NCBI GenBank assembly: GCA_021798235.1
Contig: JAJZMO010000124.1
Span: forward strand, 1-6,730
Reading direction: 5' to 3'
Source: Acidobacteriota bacterium
GTDB lineage: Bacteria > Acidobacteriota > Terriglobia > Terriglobales > Acidobacteriaceae
Length of the DNA stretch: 6,730 bases
Part shown: positions 1 through 6,730 of the stretch, one piece after another
How the letters are laid out: each line of letters starts with the position of its first letter
Numbering within the stretch: position 1 is the first letter of the stretch
Notes under the pieces: model-generated
The model's input: the letters and a program-made list of their open reading frames with translations, nothing else
Told to the model about the DNA's origin: nothing
The model's database searches: none
Translations under genes and position numbers: made by a program

Positions 1-504
1 TTGCAGCTCGTGAAAAAGGCCGCAGACCTGGCCGGCGTGCGCACGGACTTTGAGTTGATCGTGCGCCTGGCTGACAAGATGGGCGCAGACATCCGCACGC
101 TGGTTCCCTTTGGTCCCAACGCCAACGCGGGCACGCGCGCCGATATGGGCCAGTCGCGCGGCGTGCAATCCGGCGAGGCCGACCGCCATGCCGTCTGGCT
201 GACCGCGCGCAATTTGGAGCCAAAGCTCAGCCCGTTTGATCCGACAGCACTGCTCGATGAAATTCAACGCTTGGTGCCCAGCTATGACGTCTCGCGTATG
301 GATTTGCTAGCTGGCAACGATCAACCCTTGCACGCCAACGCGCAGAATCGGGCGCTGGTACAAATTGTGAATCTCAACACGCGCCCGGACGGCGTACAGC
401 CCACGCAGGACTCGCTCTTCACCTCGGGCACGCTCGGACGCTACAGCCAAAAGCTGATGGAAGAACAAACCTCCCGCGCACGCACCACGGTGGCGGCAGA
501 TTAA
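1..504 (+). CDS. nuoG: NADH-quinone oxidoreductase subunit G, C-terminal part (5' end outside window)
   Basis: The reading frame is open from the first base and ends at TAA 502-504, so these 167 codons are the 3' end of a longer gene; the initial TTG is an internal codon. NuoG is the large Fe-S, molybdopterin-oxidoreductase-fold subunit of the peripheral arm of complex I, passing electrons from NuoEF towards NuoB. What is visible is the end of that fold: a segment around residues 14-28 (TDFELIVRLADKMG) that matches the family's usual 'D-W-x-I-L-x-x-L-A-x-x-L-G' helix, and a tail with SGTLGRYSQKL at about 142-152, which I recall from acidobacterial NuoG. No cysteines occur here, as expected because the clusters sit in the N-terminal half. 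It is followed 39 bp later by nuoH in the same direction. Assignment rests partly on context; in isolation it could be another molybdopterin oxidoreductase. Confidence 0.85.
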   Translation: MQLVKKAADLAGVRTDFELIVRLADKMGADIRTLVPFGPNANAGTRADMGQSRGVQSGEADRHAVWLTARNLEPKLSPFDPTALLDEIQRLVPSYDVSRMDLLAGNDQPLHANAQNRALVQIVNLNTRPDGVQPTQDSLFTSGTLGRYSQKLMEEQTSRARTTVAAD

Positions 505-530
505 CGCACAGCAACCCAACACGGCGGAAC

Positions 531-535
531 GGAAC
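531..535 (+). promoter_or_regulatory. Probable ribosome binding site of nuoH
   Basis: GGAAC, preceded by a second copy in CGGCGGAAC, lies 8 bases before the GTG at 544. It is 17 bases before the in-frame ATG at 553, which is too far. This favours the GTG start for nuoH, although the match to the anti-SD is only moderate. Confidence 0.4.
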
Positions 536-543
536 CTACAGAC

Positions 544-1593
544 GTGAATGCAATGTTGATCTTCGTACTACTCAGCCTGCTTAAGGTCGCGGTCATCACC
601 GTGATCCTGCTTACGGCTGTCGCCTATACGGTTTTGTTGGAGCGCAAGGTGGTGGGCCGTCTGCAAAACCGCTGGGGGCCAACGCGCGTGGGGCCATTCG
701 GCCTGCTGCAACCGCTGGCGGATGGCATCAAGCTCTTCCTGAAAGAAGACATGATTCCCACCGGCGTCTACAAGCCGCTCTATCTGCTGGCTCCGGTCAT
801 CGCGCTGGCCTGCGCGCTCACTTCGATCAGCGTGATTCCCTTTGGCAACACGTTGCGCTTCCATGGCGTGGATCTCTTCCAGATCGCCGACCTGAACGTC
901 GGCCTGCTGGTGCTCTTGGCCGTCACCTCCGTCGGCGTTTACGGTATTGCGCTGTCGGGCTGGTCATCCAATAACAAGTATTCGCTGATGGGTTCCGTGC
1001 GCTCCACTGCGCAGATGATCAGCTATGAGCTGGCGCTGGGCCTCTCGCTGGTCGGCGTGGTGCTGCGTGCCGGTTCCCTGCGTCTGCGTGACATCGTCAA
1101 CATCCAAAATACGCACGGTCTGCTCTCTTGGAACATCTTCGGCGGTTTCCAATTCGTTGCCTTTTTCATCTATCTCATCGCGGCCTACGCAGAAACCAAT
1201 CGCACGCCCTTTGACCTGCCCGAAGCTGAAACCGAACTGACCGGCGGCTACCACACCGAGTACAGCTCGATGAAGTTCGCCATGTTCTTTATGGCCGAGT
1301 ACGCCAACATGATCACGGTCGGCTGCGTGGCCACGCTGCTCTTTCTTGGCGGATGGAGCAGTCCTTTTGGCAATTTGCTCCCCGCAATCGGCGGCCCCGT
1401 GGTGCAAGCGCTGCTGCCGGTTTTCTGGTTTGCAGCCAAGGTATTTTTCTTCTTGTTTCTCTATATCTGGGTGCGCGGCACGTTGCCTCGCTTCCGCTAT
1501 GACCAACTGATGGGCTTCGGCTGGAAGGTGCTGTTGCCGCTGGCTCTGGCCAACATTGTTGTCACCAGTTTTGTGCTGGCTTTGCACGGCTGA
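544..1593 (+). CDS. nuoH: NADH-quinone oxidoreductase subunit H (complex I membrane anchor, quinone-site subunit)
   Basis: 349 residues, a normal length for NuoH, with about eight hydrophobic segments. NuoH joins the peripheral arm to the membrane arm, forms much of the ubiquinone/menaquinone chamber and starts the chain of charged residues that couples quinone reduction to proton pumping. Both family signatures are present: residues 33-70, with ERKVVGRLQNRWGP then GPFGLLQPLADGIKLFLKED, and residues 222-256, with PFDLPEAETELTGGYHTEYS then FFMAEY. The acidic residues of the E-channel are visible as E34, D224, E227, E229 and E231. Start: GTG 544 is preferred because of GGAAC at 531-535; ATG 553 would shorten it by three residues. 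It follows nuoG as expected, but the next gene is nuoJ rather than nuoI. Confidence 0.97.
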   Translation: MNAMLIFVLLSLLKVAVITVILLTAVAYTVLLERKVVGRLQNRWGPTRVGPFGLLQPLADGIKLFLKEDMIPTGVYKPLYLLAPVIALACALTSISVIPFGNTLRFHGVDLFQIADLNVGLLVLLAVTSVGVYGIALSGWSSNNKYSLMGSVRSTAQMISYELALGLSLVGVVLRAGSLRLRDIVNIQNTHGLLSWNIFGGFQFVAFFIYLIAAYAETNRTPFDLPEAETELTGGYHTEYSSMKFAMFFMAEYANMITVGCVATLLFLGGWSSPFGNLLPAIGGPVVQALLPVFWFAAKVFFFLFLYIWVRGTLPRFRYDQLMGFGWKVLLPLALANIVVTSFVLALHG

Positions 1594-1699
1594 TGCGCAC
1601 GGCGCGCATGGGCTAACTAAGTTTTTCTGTGTTTTAGAATGAAGTCCGGGCTGGCCTGCTGCGCATCCGCAGCGGCCCTTCCCGGTGAATCGACTGGAT
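1594..1699 (+). other. 106-bp spacer between nuoH and nuoJ, where nuoI would normally lie
   Basis: This is the longest non-coding stretch in the window and it sits exactly where nuoI stands in most nuo operons. No remnant of a two-[4Fe-4S] ferredoxin-type protein (no CxxCxxCxxxCP pattern) is seen. It holds a 6-bp perfect inverted repeat (1593-1598 with 1604-1609, 5-base loop), a T5 run at 1622-1626, a TAGAAT at 1635-1640 that is one base from a -10 box but lacks a good -35, and a stronger hairpin at 1653-1678. An ATG at 1639 opens a frame that runs into nuoJ out of phase; I do not regard it as a gene. Confidence 0.6.
1653..1678 (+). other. Inverted repeat (possible RNA hairpin) ahead of nuoJ
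   Basis: The arms 1653-1663 and 1668-1678 can pair around a CATC loop: six perfect GC-rich pairs next to the loop (GCTGCG with CGCAGC), a T-G wobble, a C-G pair, one C-C mismatch and two further G-C pairs. No T-run follows, so it is not a classical intrinsic terminator. In a polycistronic message it could be an RNA-processing or stability element, or simply chance in GC-rich DNA. Confidence 0.3.
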
Positions 1700-2194
1700 A
1701 TGCACCTGGTTCTATTTCTCATCTTCGCGTGTGTTTGCCTGGCAGGAGCGTTGAATCTTCTGTTCCAGCGGCATCCCATCAACAGCGCCCTTTCGCTGAT
1801 TGTGGTCATGACCTCGCTCGCTGTGCTCTACCTGCTGCTGGGCGCGGAGTTCCTCGCCTTGGCGCAGATCATCGTCTACTCCGGCGCGATCATGGTGCTC
1901 TTCGTCTTCGTCATCATGCTGCTGAACGCAGGCGAAGAGGAGCGCACCGGTGGCAGCCGCGCTGCATATCTGGCTGGCATTCCCGGCGTGCTGGCGCTGC
2001 TGGGCATTCTTGTTTCGGTCTATCTGTCGCAGGAAAAAAATCTCGGCCAAGCCACACTCGGCGGCTTTCTGGTCACCACCGGCGACCTGAGCCGCGTGCT
2101 CTTCCGCAACCTGCTGCTGCCCTTTGAGGTCACCTCCATCCTCATCCTCGTCGCAATTCTGGGCGCGGTCGTGCTGGCTCGAAAGGAACACTAA
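1700..2194 (+). CDS. nuoJ: NADH-quinone oxidoreductase subunit J
   Basis: 164 residues with five hydrophobic segments, the usual size. NuoJ is a small membrane subunit between NuoH and NuoK; its TM3 undergoes the helix change tied to coupling. The conserved block is residues 24-75: [10 protein letters not shown], then [20 protein letters not shown] and [16 protein letters not shown], with E50 and Y60 at the family positions, and the last TM ends in [12 protein letters not shown]. Start choice: ATG 1700 gives [10 protein letters not shown], the usual beginning of the family. An in-frame GTG at 1685 would add five polar residues (start, N, R, L, D), and neither site has a good Shine-Dalgarno. 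nuoK begins four bases after the stop. The gene directly before it is nuoH, so nuoI is missing from its usual place. Confidence 0.94.
   Translation: MHLVLFLIFACVCLAGALNLLFQRHPINSALSLIVVMTSLAVLYLLLGAEFLALAQIIVYSGAIMVLFVFVIMLLNAGEEERTGGSRAAYLAGIPGVLALLGILVSVYLSQEKNLGQATLGGFLVTTGDLSRVLFRNLLLPFEVTSILILVAILGAVVLARKEH
2183..2187 (+). promoter_or_regulatory. Ribosome binding site of nuoK, inside the nuoJ 3' end
   Basis: AAGGA in the last codons of nuoJ lies 11 bases before GTG 2199. It supports that GTG as the nuoK start and indicates coupled translation of nuoJ and nuoK. Confidence 0.55.
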
Positions 2195-2198
2195 TCGC

Positions 2199-2516
2199 GT
2201 GACTCCGGCCTCTTCCATTCCCATTGCCTGGTACCTGATCCTGAGTGCAGCGCTCTTCTGCACCGGTGTCGGCGCGTTTCTCATCAAGCGCAACGTCATC
2301 ACCATCTTCATGTCTATTGAGCTGATGCTCAACGCCGTCAACCTGGCCTTTGTCGCCTTTGCTCACCACTGGCATCAGGTTAGCGGCCAGATTTTTGTCT
2401 TCTTTGTCATGGTGGTTGCCGCAGCGGAGGCCGCTGTGGGCTTGGCCATCATCATCGCCGTCTTCCGTTCGCGCAATACGCTGAACGTGGACCAGATGGA
2501 TTTGCTCAAACTATGA
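2199..2516 (+). CDS. nuoK: NADH-quinone oxidoreductase subunit K
   Basis: 105 residues with three TM helices, close to the usual 100. NuoK is the small MrpC-like subunit between NuoJ and NuoN and carries two buried glutamates essential for proton transfer in E. coli (E36 and E72). Both are visible here as E41, in [14 protein letters not shown], and E77, in [17 protein letters not shown]. The C-terminal VDQMDLLKL is typical. Start: the frame is open upstream into nuoJ, but GTG 2199, four bases after the nuoJ stop and preceded by AAGGA, gives the family-typical short N-terminus before [12 protein letters not shown]; the upstream extension would be serine-rich and overlap nuoJ. The stop TGA 2514-2516 overlaps the nuoL ATG (ATGA), so nuoL translation is probably coupled. 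Confidence 0.95.
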   Translation: MTPASSIPIAWYLILSAALFCTGVGAFLIKRNVITIFMSIELMLNAVNLAFVAFAHHWHQVSGQIFVFFVMVVAAAEAAVGLAIIIAVFRSRNTLNVDQMDLLKL

Positions 2517-4471
2517 ACTCATCTCTGCATCTCTGGCTGCTGCCGCTGCTACCCCTCGCGGGCTTTTTGTGCAATGGAACGCTGGGCCGCCGTCTGCCCA
2601 AATCCATTGTCACGCTCGTCGCGCTGCTCGCTTCTGGCGCGGCCTTTGCCCAGGTGCTTTGGATCGCATCCCGCTGGAGCACGCTGGCCCTGCCCCACGT
2701 CGAAAGCTTCGCCGCGCCGTGGATCGCCGTCACTGGCCTGCAGGTACAATTTTCCTTTCTGCTCGACCCGCTCACGCTCATCATGCTGCTGGTCGTTACC
2801 GGCGTTGGCTTTTTAATCCATCTCTACTCCGCCGGGTACATGGCGGATGAAGACGGCTACTGGCGCTTCTTCGCCTATCTGAATTTGTTTCTCTTCTTCA
2901 TGCTGACGCTGGTGCTGGCAGAAAACTTCCTGCTGCTCTTTGTCGGCTGGGAAGGCGTCGGTCTTGCATCCTATCTGTTGATCGGCTTCTACTTCGGCAA
3001 AAACTCCGCTGCGGACGCAGGCAAAAAAGCCTTCATCGTCAACCGCATCGGCGACTTTGGATTTTTGCTGGCCATCTTTCTGCTGCTCGCGCACTTTGGC
3101 TCGCTCAGCTTCAGCACCGTCTTTGCAGCCATCGCCGCGCACCCGGCCATGCAGGGCGGAGCGCTCACAGCCATTGCGCTGCTGCTGGTTCTGGGCGCCA
3201 CCGGCAAATCCGCGCAGATTCCGCTTTATATCTGGCTGCCCGACGCGATGGAAGGCCCCACGCCGGTCAGCGCACTCATCCACGCTGCCACCATGGTCAC
3301 TGCTGGCATTTATATGGTCGCGCGCACGCACGTGCTCTTCGCACGCTCGCCGCTGGCGCTCGGCGTTGTTGCCTGCATCGGCGCGGCGACGGCCCTGCTG
3401 GCCGCAACCATCGGCCTGGTGCAAACGGACATCAAGCGCGTGCTGGCCTATTCCACCGTCTCGCAGTTGGGCTACATGTTTCTGGCCTGCGGAGTGGCCG
3501 CATACTCCTCGGCGATCTTCCATCTGGTCACGCACGCCTTCTTCAAGGCGCTGCTCTTCCTCGCTGCAGGCAGCGTGATCCACGCGCTCGGCGGCGAGCA
3601 GGACCTGCGCGTCATGGGCGGACTGCGCAGCAAAATCCCCGTCACCTTCTGGACGATGACCGCAGCGGTCTTCGCCATCTGCGGCTTCTTTCCCTTCGCC
3701 GGCTTCTTCAGCAAAGACGCCATCCTGTTTGCCGCCTTCAACTCCACCGTACTGCACTCCTTCCAACTGGGCCGTCTGCTTTGGCTGGTGGGCCTGATCA
3801 CCGCCGGGCTGACCTCGTTCTACATGTTCCGGCTCTGGTATCTGGCCTTCTTCGGCACTCCACGCTATGACGAGCACCACGCGGGCCACGGTGGTCATGG
3901 CGTGCACGAAAGCCCCTGGGTGATGCTGCTGCCACTGGTAGTGCTGGCAATTCTTTCACTCACCGGCGGTTGGATGGGCTGGCCAGAGGCATTGGGCGGT
4001 CACGATTATTTTGCGCACTTTCTGGATCCAGTCTTTGGCTCGGCTGACGCTCTGGCACCCGCGGCCAACGCTGGGTTGGAGCGCACGCTGGCCGCCGTCT
4101 CCATGCTGGTCGCGTTGCTGGGTTGGTTCGTCGCCGACACGCTCTACCGCCGCAAGCCACAATTGGCCGTCAACATGGCCGAGCGTTGCTCCGGTCTGCA
4201 TCGCTTGGTGCTCAACAAATTCTGGGTGGATGAAATCTATGGCGCACTTGTGGTGCGTCCGCTGCTGGCTGTGGCCCGCGTCGCGCTCGGCGCAGGCGTG
4301 GAGTCGATCGCCATCGACGGAGCCAACACGGCAGCGGCCTGCGGCGCATCTTCGCTGAGCACATTTGTGCGGCGCATGCAGTCGGGCAACATCCGCTCCT
4401 ACGCTGGCTGGCTGGCGCTGGGCGCAGCCGCGTTGCTGTTGTTTTTGGCGTATGGGGCGCATTGCATTTAG
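2513..4471 (+). CDS. nuoL: NADH-quinone oxidoreductase subunit L (distal antiporter-like proton-pumping subunit)
   Basis: 652 residues, full length for NuoL, with about 16 TM segments. NuoL is the distal antiporter-like subunit of the membrane arm, homologous to MrpA. The proton-path residues known from E. coli are all in place: E147 in [19 protein letters not shown]181 in NRIGDFGF, K232 in [20 protein letters not shown]257 in [17 protein letters not shown]337/H341/K345 in [14 protein letters not shown], and K401-D402 in [12 protein letters not shown] histidine-rich loop at 453-468 ([16 protein letters not shown]) separates two TM segments, as in many NuoL proteins. The region from about 545 to 625 corresponds to the long amphipathic lateral helix HL that runs along NuoM and NuoN, followed by the anchoring TM at 630-648. 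The ATG lies inside the nuoK stop (ATGA); only a weak GGA lies 12 bases upstream, so translational coupling is likely. nuoM starts 11 bases after its stop. Confidence 0.98.
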   Translation: MNSSLHLWLLPLLPLAGFLCNGTLGRRLPKSIVTLVALLASGAAFAQVLWIASRWSTLALPHVESFAAPWIAVTGLQVQFSFLLDPLTLIMLLVVTGVGFLIHLYSAGYMADEDGYWRFFAYLNLFLFFMLTLVLAENFLLLFVGWEGVGLASYLLIGFYFGKNSAADAGKKAFIVNRIGDFGFLLAIFLLLAHFGSLSFSTVFAAIAAHPAMQGGALTAIALLLVLGATGKSAQIPLYIWLPDAMEGPTPVSALIHAATMVTAGIYMVARTHVLFARSPLALGVVACIGAATALLAATIGLVQTDIKRVLAYSTVSQLGYMFLACGVAAYSSAIFHLVTHAFFKALLFLAAGSVIHALGGEQDLRVMGGLRSKIPVTFWTMTAAVFAICGFFPFAGFFSKDAILFAAFNSTVLHSFQLGRLLWLVGLITAGLTSFYMFRLWYLAFFGTPRYDEHHAGHGGHGVHESPWVMLLPLVVLAILSLTGGWMGWPEALGGHDYFAHFLDPVFGSADALAPAANAGLERTLAAVSMLVALLGWFVADTLYRRKPQLAVNMAERCSGLHRLVLNKFWVDEIYGALVVRPLLAVARVALGAGVESIAIDGANTAAACGASSLSTFVRRMQSGNIRSYAGWLALGAAALLLFLAYGAHCI

Positions 4472-4478
4472 GGAAGGA
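4471..4478 (+). promoter_or_regulatory. Ribosome binding site of nuoM
   Basis: GGGAAGGA begins at the last base of the nuoL stop codon and lies 4 bases before GTG 4483. It is the best Shine-Dalgarno in the window. It rules out the in-frame TTG at 4462, which lies inside nuoL and upstream of this site. Confidence 0.65.
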
Positions 4479-4482
4479 CCTC

Positions 4483-5982
4483 GTGCTGAACGCAAGTATT
4501 TTGTCGTGGATTACGTTTTTGCCCGTGGCGGGCGCGCTGGCGACTTGGCTGATGCCAAAACGCTGGCTGCGCGCCTTTGCCCTGCTCTTCACGCTGGGCA
4601 TCTTTGCACTCACGCTCCATCTGCCTGCGCACTTCCATGTGGGTCAGCCAGGTTTTCAATTTGAGTGCAACCTGCCTTGGATCGCCTCCCCGGCCATTCA
4701 TTACCACGTCGGCGTTGACGGTTTGTCGATGTGGCTGGTGGTGCTCGTCGGCTTCCTCGCGCCGCTCGGCGTGCTGGCTTCGTGGAGCGCAATTCAAGAC
4801 CGTCAGCGGGAGTTCTACACGCTCTTTCTGTTGCAGCAGACCGCCATGTTCGGCGTCTTCGTCTCGCTGGACCTGATGCTCTACTACGGCTTTTGGGAGC
4901 TGTCGCTGATTCCCATTACGCTGCTCATCACCATCTTTGGCCGCAACAACGGCCGCGCCGCCGCCATCAAATTTTTCCTCTACGCATTCATTCCCTCGGC
5001 GCTGCTGCTGGTGGCCTTGCTCTGGCTCTACGCGCAGACCGGCACATTCGACTACGTGCAACTGCAATCGCTGCTGGCGCACAACTCCACTCTGCCCGCC
5101 ACTGGCCTCTGGGTGGTCTCGCTGGCATTTCTGCTGGCCTTCGCCGTTAAGGTGCCCGTCTTCCCGCTGCACGCTTGGCTGGCCGACGGCATCAGCGAAG
5201 CGCCCGCAGCCGTGGCCATGATTCTGGCCGGCAAACTCGGCCTGTACTCGTTGCTGCGCTTCCACGTTGGCCTCTTCCCTGCACAGGCAGAACGCATTGC
5301 GCCAGTCTTAGTGGCACTCGGCGCAATCGGCATTCTCTATGGAGCTTTGCTGGCACTGGTGCAAACCGATATGAAGCGCTTGGCCGCCTACGGCACGCTC
5401 AGCGCGCTCAGCTTCTGCGTGCTTGGCATCTACGCCTTCACCACCGCCAGCATGGACGGAGCGGTCTTCCAAATTCTGAGCGAGAGCGTCTCCGGCGGCG
5501 CGCTCTTTGCCCTGCTCGGCTTCTTCTATGAGCGCTACGCGACCTATGACATGCGCCAGCTTGGCGGCGTGGCCCAGCGCCTGCCCGGTCTGGCGACGCT
5601 CTTCGTCCTCACGGCGCTCTCGCTCATCGGCCTGCCTGCGTTGAACGGCTTCGTGGGTGAGTTTCTCATTCTCAGCGGCAGCTTTTCCGTGCACCCAAAA
5701 CTAGCGGCTGCGGCCACGCTCGGCGTCATTCTCAGCGCGGCTTATATGCTCTGGATGCTGCAACGCGTCTTCTACGGCCCGCAGTCGGAGCTGGCCTCCA
5801 ACGCCACGGTGCGCGATGTCAATCTGCGCGAGCGTTGCGCTCTGTGGCCCGCCGTCGCGTTGATGGCCGCCATGGGCGTTGCGTCCGTTTTCTGGATGCG
5901 CGCCATTGACGCCAAGGTTCCCACGCTTGCGCCAGCCGCGGCACAAACATTTTCCACTGCAAGGATGGCCAACGCCCAATGA
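4483..5982 (+). CDS. nuoM: NADH-quinone oxidoreductase subunit M, divergent form
   Basis: 499 residues, near the family's usual 490-510, with about 14 TM helices; the middle antiporter-like proton-pumping subunit of complex I. Kept family features: E139 in [11 protein letters not shown] (TM5 glutamate), [11 protein letters not shown] at 162-172, K223 in [15 protein letters not shown]251 in [25 protein letters not shown] at 294-304, and E393 in [12 protein letters not shown]. Unusual: against E. coli NuoM the TM7-TM8 motif LPDAH..AP reads LADGISEAP, the following AGxLLKxxxYG stretch is three residues shorter, and both conserved histidines (E. coli H322 and H348) are replaced, by A308 and E334. 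The same style of NuoM is, as I recall it, common in Acidobacteriota. GTG 4483 is chosen for the strong GGGAAGGA before it and for the typical N-terminus [14 protein letters not shown]. The stop overlaps the nuoN ATG. Confidence 0.95.
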   Translation: MLNASILSWITFLPVAGALATWLMPKRWLRAFALLFTLGIFALTLHLPAHFHVGQPGFQFECNLPWIASPAIHYHVGVDGLSMWLVVLVGFLAPLGVLASWSAIQDRQREFYTLFLLQQTAMFGVFVSLDLMLYYGFWELSLIPITLLITIFGRNNGRAAAIKFFLYAFIPSALLLVALLWLYAQTGTFDYVQLQSLLAHNSTLPATGLWVVSLAFLLAFAVKVPVFPLHAWLADGISEAPAAVAMILAGKLGLYSLLRFHVGLFPAQAERIAPVLVALGAIGILYGALLALVQTDMKRLAAYGTLSALSFCVLGIYAFTTASMDGAVFQILSESVSGGALFALLGFFYERYATYDMRQLGGVAQRLPGLATLFVLTALSLIGLPALNGFVGEFLILSGSFSVHPKLAAAATLGVILSAAYMLWMLQRVFYGPQSELASNATVRDVNLRERCALWPAVALMAAMGVASVFWMRAIDAKVPTLAPAAAQTFSTARMANAQ

Positions 5983-6730
5983 CCGCGGTTCCCTCTGCTC
6001 TGCGTATTCTGCCGGAGATTTTGCTCACGCTCACCGGCGTGCTGGTCATGTTGCTGGAGCCGCTCCTGCCGGCCCAGCGCTCGCGTAAGCCGCTCGGCGC
6101 GCTCGCCATTCTGGGTGCTCTGGCCGCCATTGAAGCCAGCGCCTGGCAGATGCGCCTGCCCATCGGCACGGCCTTCTTTGGTGCCATCCGCACCGACGCC
6201 TTCAGCGGATTTTTTCATCTGCTGATCTGCGGCATCCTTCTGGTCACACTGCTGGTCTCGCTCGACTACTTTGAGGGCCATTCCTCGCACGCAGGCGAGT
6301 TCTTCGCGCTCACGCTCTTCAGCGCCGTCGGCATGTTGCTAATGACCAGTGCGACTGACCTGCTCATGGTCTTCATCGCGCTGGAGATTTCCTCCATCTC
6401 GACCTACATCCTGGCCGGCTTCCGCAAACACAGCGCCCACAGCGCGGAAGCCTCCATCAAATATTTCCTGCTCGGCTCCTTTGCCACGGCTTTCTTTCTG
6501 TATGGCGTGGCCCTCTGCTTCGGCGCAACGGGCAGCACGCAGATCGCTGCCATCGCCTCCGTCGCCGCCTCTGGCTCCGCGCACTCGCTACTACTGCTGG
6601 CGCTGGGCATGATGCTCATCGGCCTCGGCTTCAAGGTCTCCGCCGCGCCCTTCCACGTTTGGACGCCCGATGTTTACGAAGGTGCGCCCGCTCCGGTCGT
6701 CGGCTTCATGTCCACTGCGCCCAAGGCCGC
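5979..6730 (+). CDS. nuoN: NADH-quinone oxidoreductase subunit N, N-terminal part (3' end outside window)
   Basis: An open frame of 250 complete codons plus two bases runs off the end of the window, about half of a typical 470-500 residue NuoN. NuoN is the antiporter-like subunit nearest NuoK. From the ATG it reads [20 protein letters not shown], the usual N-terminal pattern with LPEI. The key proton-path residues of E. coli NuoN (E133, K158, K217, K247) correspond to E136 in [18 protein letters not shown]161 in [21 protein letters not shown]219 in [20 protein letters not shown] and K249 in STAPKA. The ATG overlaps the nuoM stop (ATGA). AAGGA at 5961-5965 lies 13 bases upstream, somewhat far, so coupling to nuoM translation is likely. 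No frameshift or stop is seen up to the window edge. Confidence 0.97.
   Translation, partial: MTAVPSALRILPEILLTLTGVLVMLLEPLLPAQRSRKPLGALAILGALAAIEASAWQMRLPIGTAFFGAIRTDAFSGFFHLLICGILLVTLLVSLDYFEGHSSHAGEFFALTLFSAVGMLLMTSATDLLMVFIALEISSISTYILAGFRKHSAHSAEASIKYFLLGSFATAFFLYGVALCFGATGSTQIAAIASVAASGSAHSLLLLALGMMLIGLGFKVSAAPFHVWTPDVYEGAPAPVVGFMSTAPKA

Noticed and set aside
1593..1626. Possible intrinsic terminator after nuoH (ATGCGC/GCGCAT stem then T5)
   Set aside because: The stem is only 6 bp and the T-run begins 12 bases after it instead of directly, so it does not fit an intrinsic terminator; ending transcription here would also split an essential operon.
964..1809. A 281-codon open frame on the - strand opposite nuoH and the start of nuoJ
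   Set aside because: It has the same antisense composition effect, crosses two real genes and their spacer, and shows no recognisable motif.
1639..2127. A 162-codon + strand frame starting in the H-J spacer and overlapping nuoJ
   Set aside because: It lies almost wholly inside nuoJ in another frame; its arginine-, alanine- and histidine-rich composition is that of a shifted reading of GC-rich membrane-protein codons, and nuoJ itself is clearly conserved. It has no ferredoxin cysteine pattern, so it is not nuoI.
2813..3907. A 364-codon open frame on the - strand opposite nuoL
   Set aside because: It is the antisense reading of strongly conserved nuoL sequence. It is rich in Q, E, G and H, as expected from reverse reading of CTG, CTC and GTG codons, and no recognisable domain is present.
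3869..3916. Histidine-rich segment of NuoL (residues 453-468) as a possible metal-binding insertion
   Set aside because: A histidine-rich loop ending in HESP before the next TM segment is a common feature of NuoL proteins, so it is not unusual here.
4462..4482. Upstream TTG start for nuoM giving seven more residues
   Set aside because: It would lie inside nuoL and upstream of the strong GGGAAGGA site, which fits the GTG at 4483 instead.
4468..5265. A 265-codon open frame on the - strand opposite nuoM
   Set aside because: It is an antisense shadow of nuoM with glutamine- and glutamate-rich low-complexity composition and no domain.
2513..6730. Similarity among nuoL, nuoM and nuoN as an internal duplication
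   Set aside because: The three are ancient paralogues of the Mrp-antiporter family in all complex I; this is not a recent repeat.

Overview
The window is a single-strand, gap-poor stretch of a respiratory complex I (NADH-quinone oxidoreductase, NDH-1) operon, read entirely on the + strand. It runs from the 3' end of nuoG through nuoH, nuoJ, nuoK, nuoL and nuoM to the first 250 codons of nuoN, which leaves the window open. The DNA is GC-rich and uses GTG starts freely (nuoH, nuoK, nuoM). The forms of the NuoG tail and especially of NuoM resemble, from memory, those of Acidobacteriota (Terriglobia-like soil bacteria). That placement is an inference without a database search.

Layout: nuoG C-terminus (1-504), 39-bp spacer, nuoH (544-1593), 106-bp spacer, nuoJ (1700-2194), 4-bp spacer, nuoK (2199-2516), ATGA overlap, nuoL (2513-4471), 11-bp spacer, nuoM (4483-5982), ATGA overlap, nuoN (5979 to the end). 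The tight spacing and stop/start overlaps mean one polycistronic message with translational coupling. No RNA gene, insertion sequence, CRISPR array, phage gene or clear terminator is visible.

Function: NuoG belongs to the peripheral arm that carries electrons along Fe-S clusters. NuoH anchors that arm and forms part of the quinone chamber. NuoJ and NuoK form the link to the three antiporter-like subunits NuoN, NuoM and NuoL, which together carry out proton translocation. Nearly all the charged residues of the proton path known from E. coli are visible in NuoH, NuoK, NuoL and NuoN.

Two things deserve a second look. First, nuoI, normally between nuoH and nuoJ, is absent; in its place is a 106-bp non-coding spacer with two small inverted repeats and no good ribosome binding site for nuoJ. 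Second, NuoM is a divergent form: it lacks both conserved central-axis histidines, has a changed TM7-TM8 motif and is three residues shorter there. Neither amounts to a new system, and the window is otherwise ordinary core metabolism.
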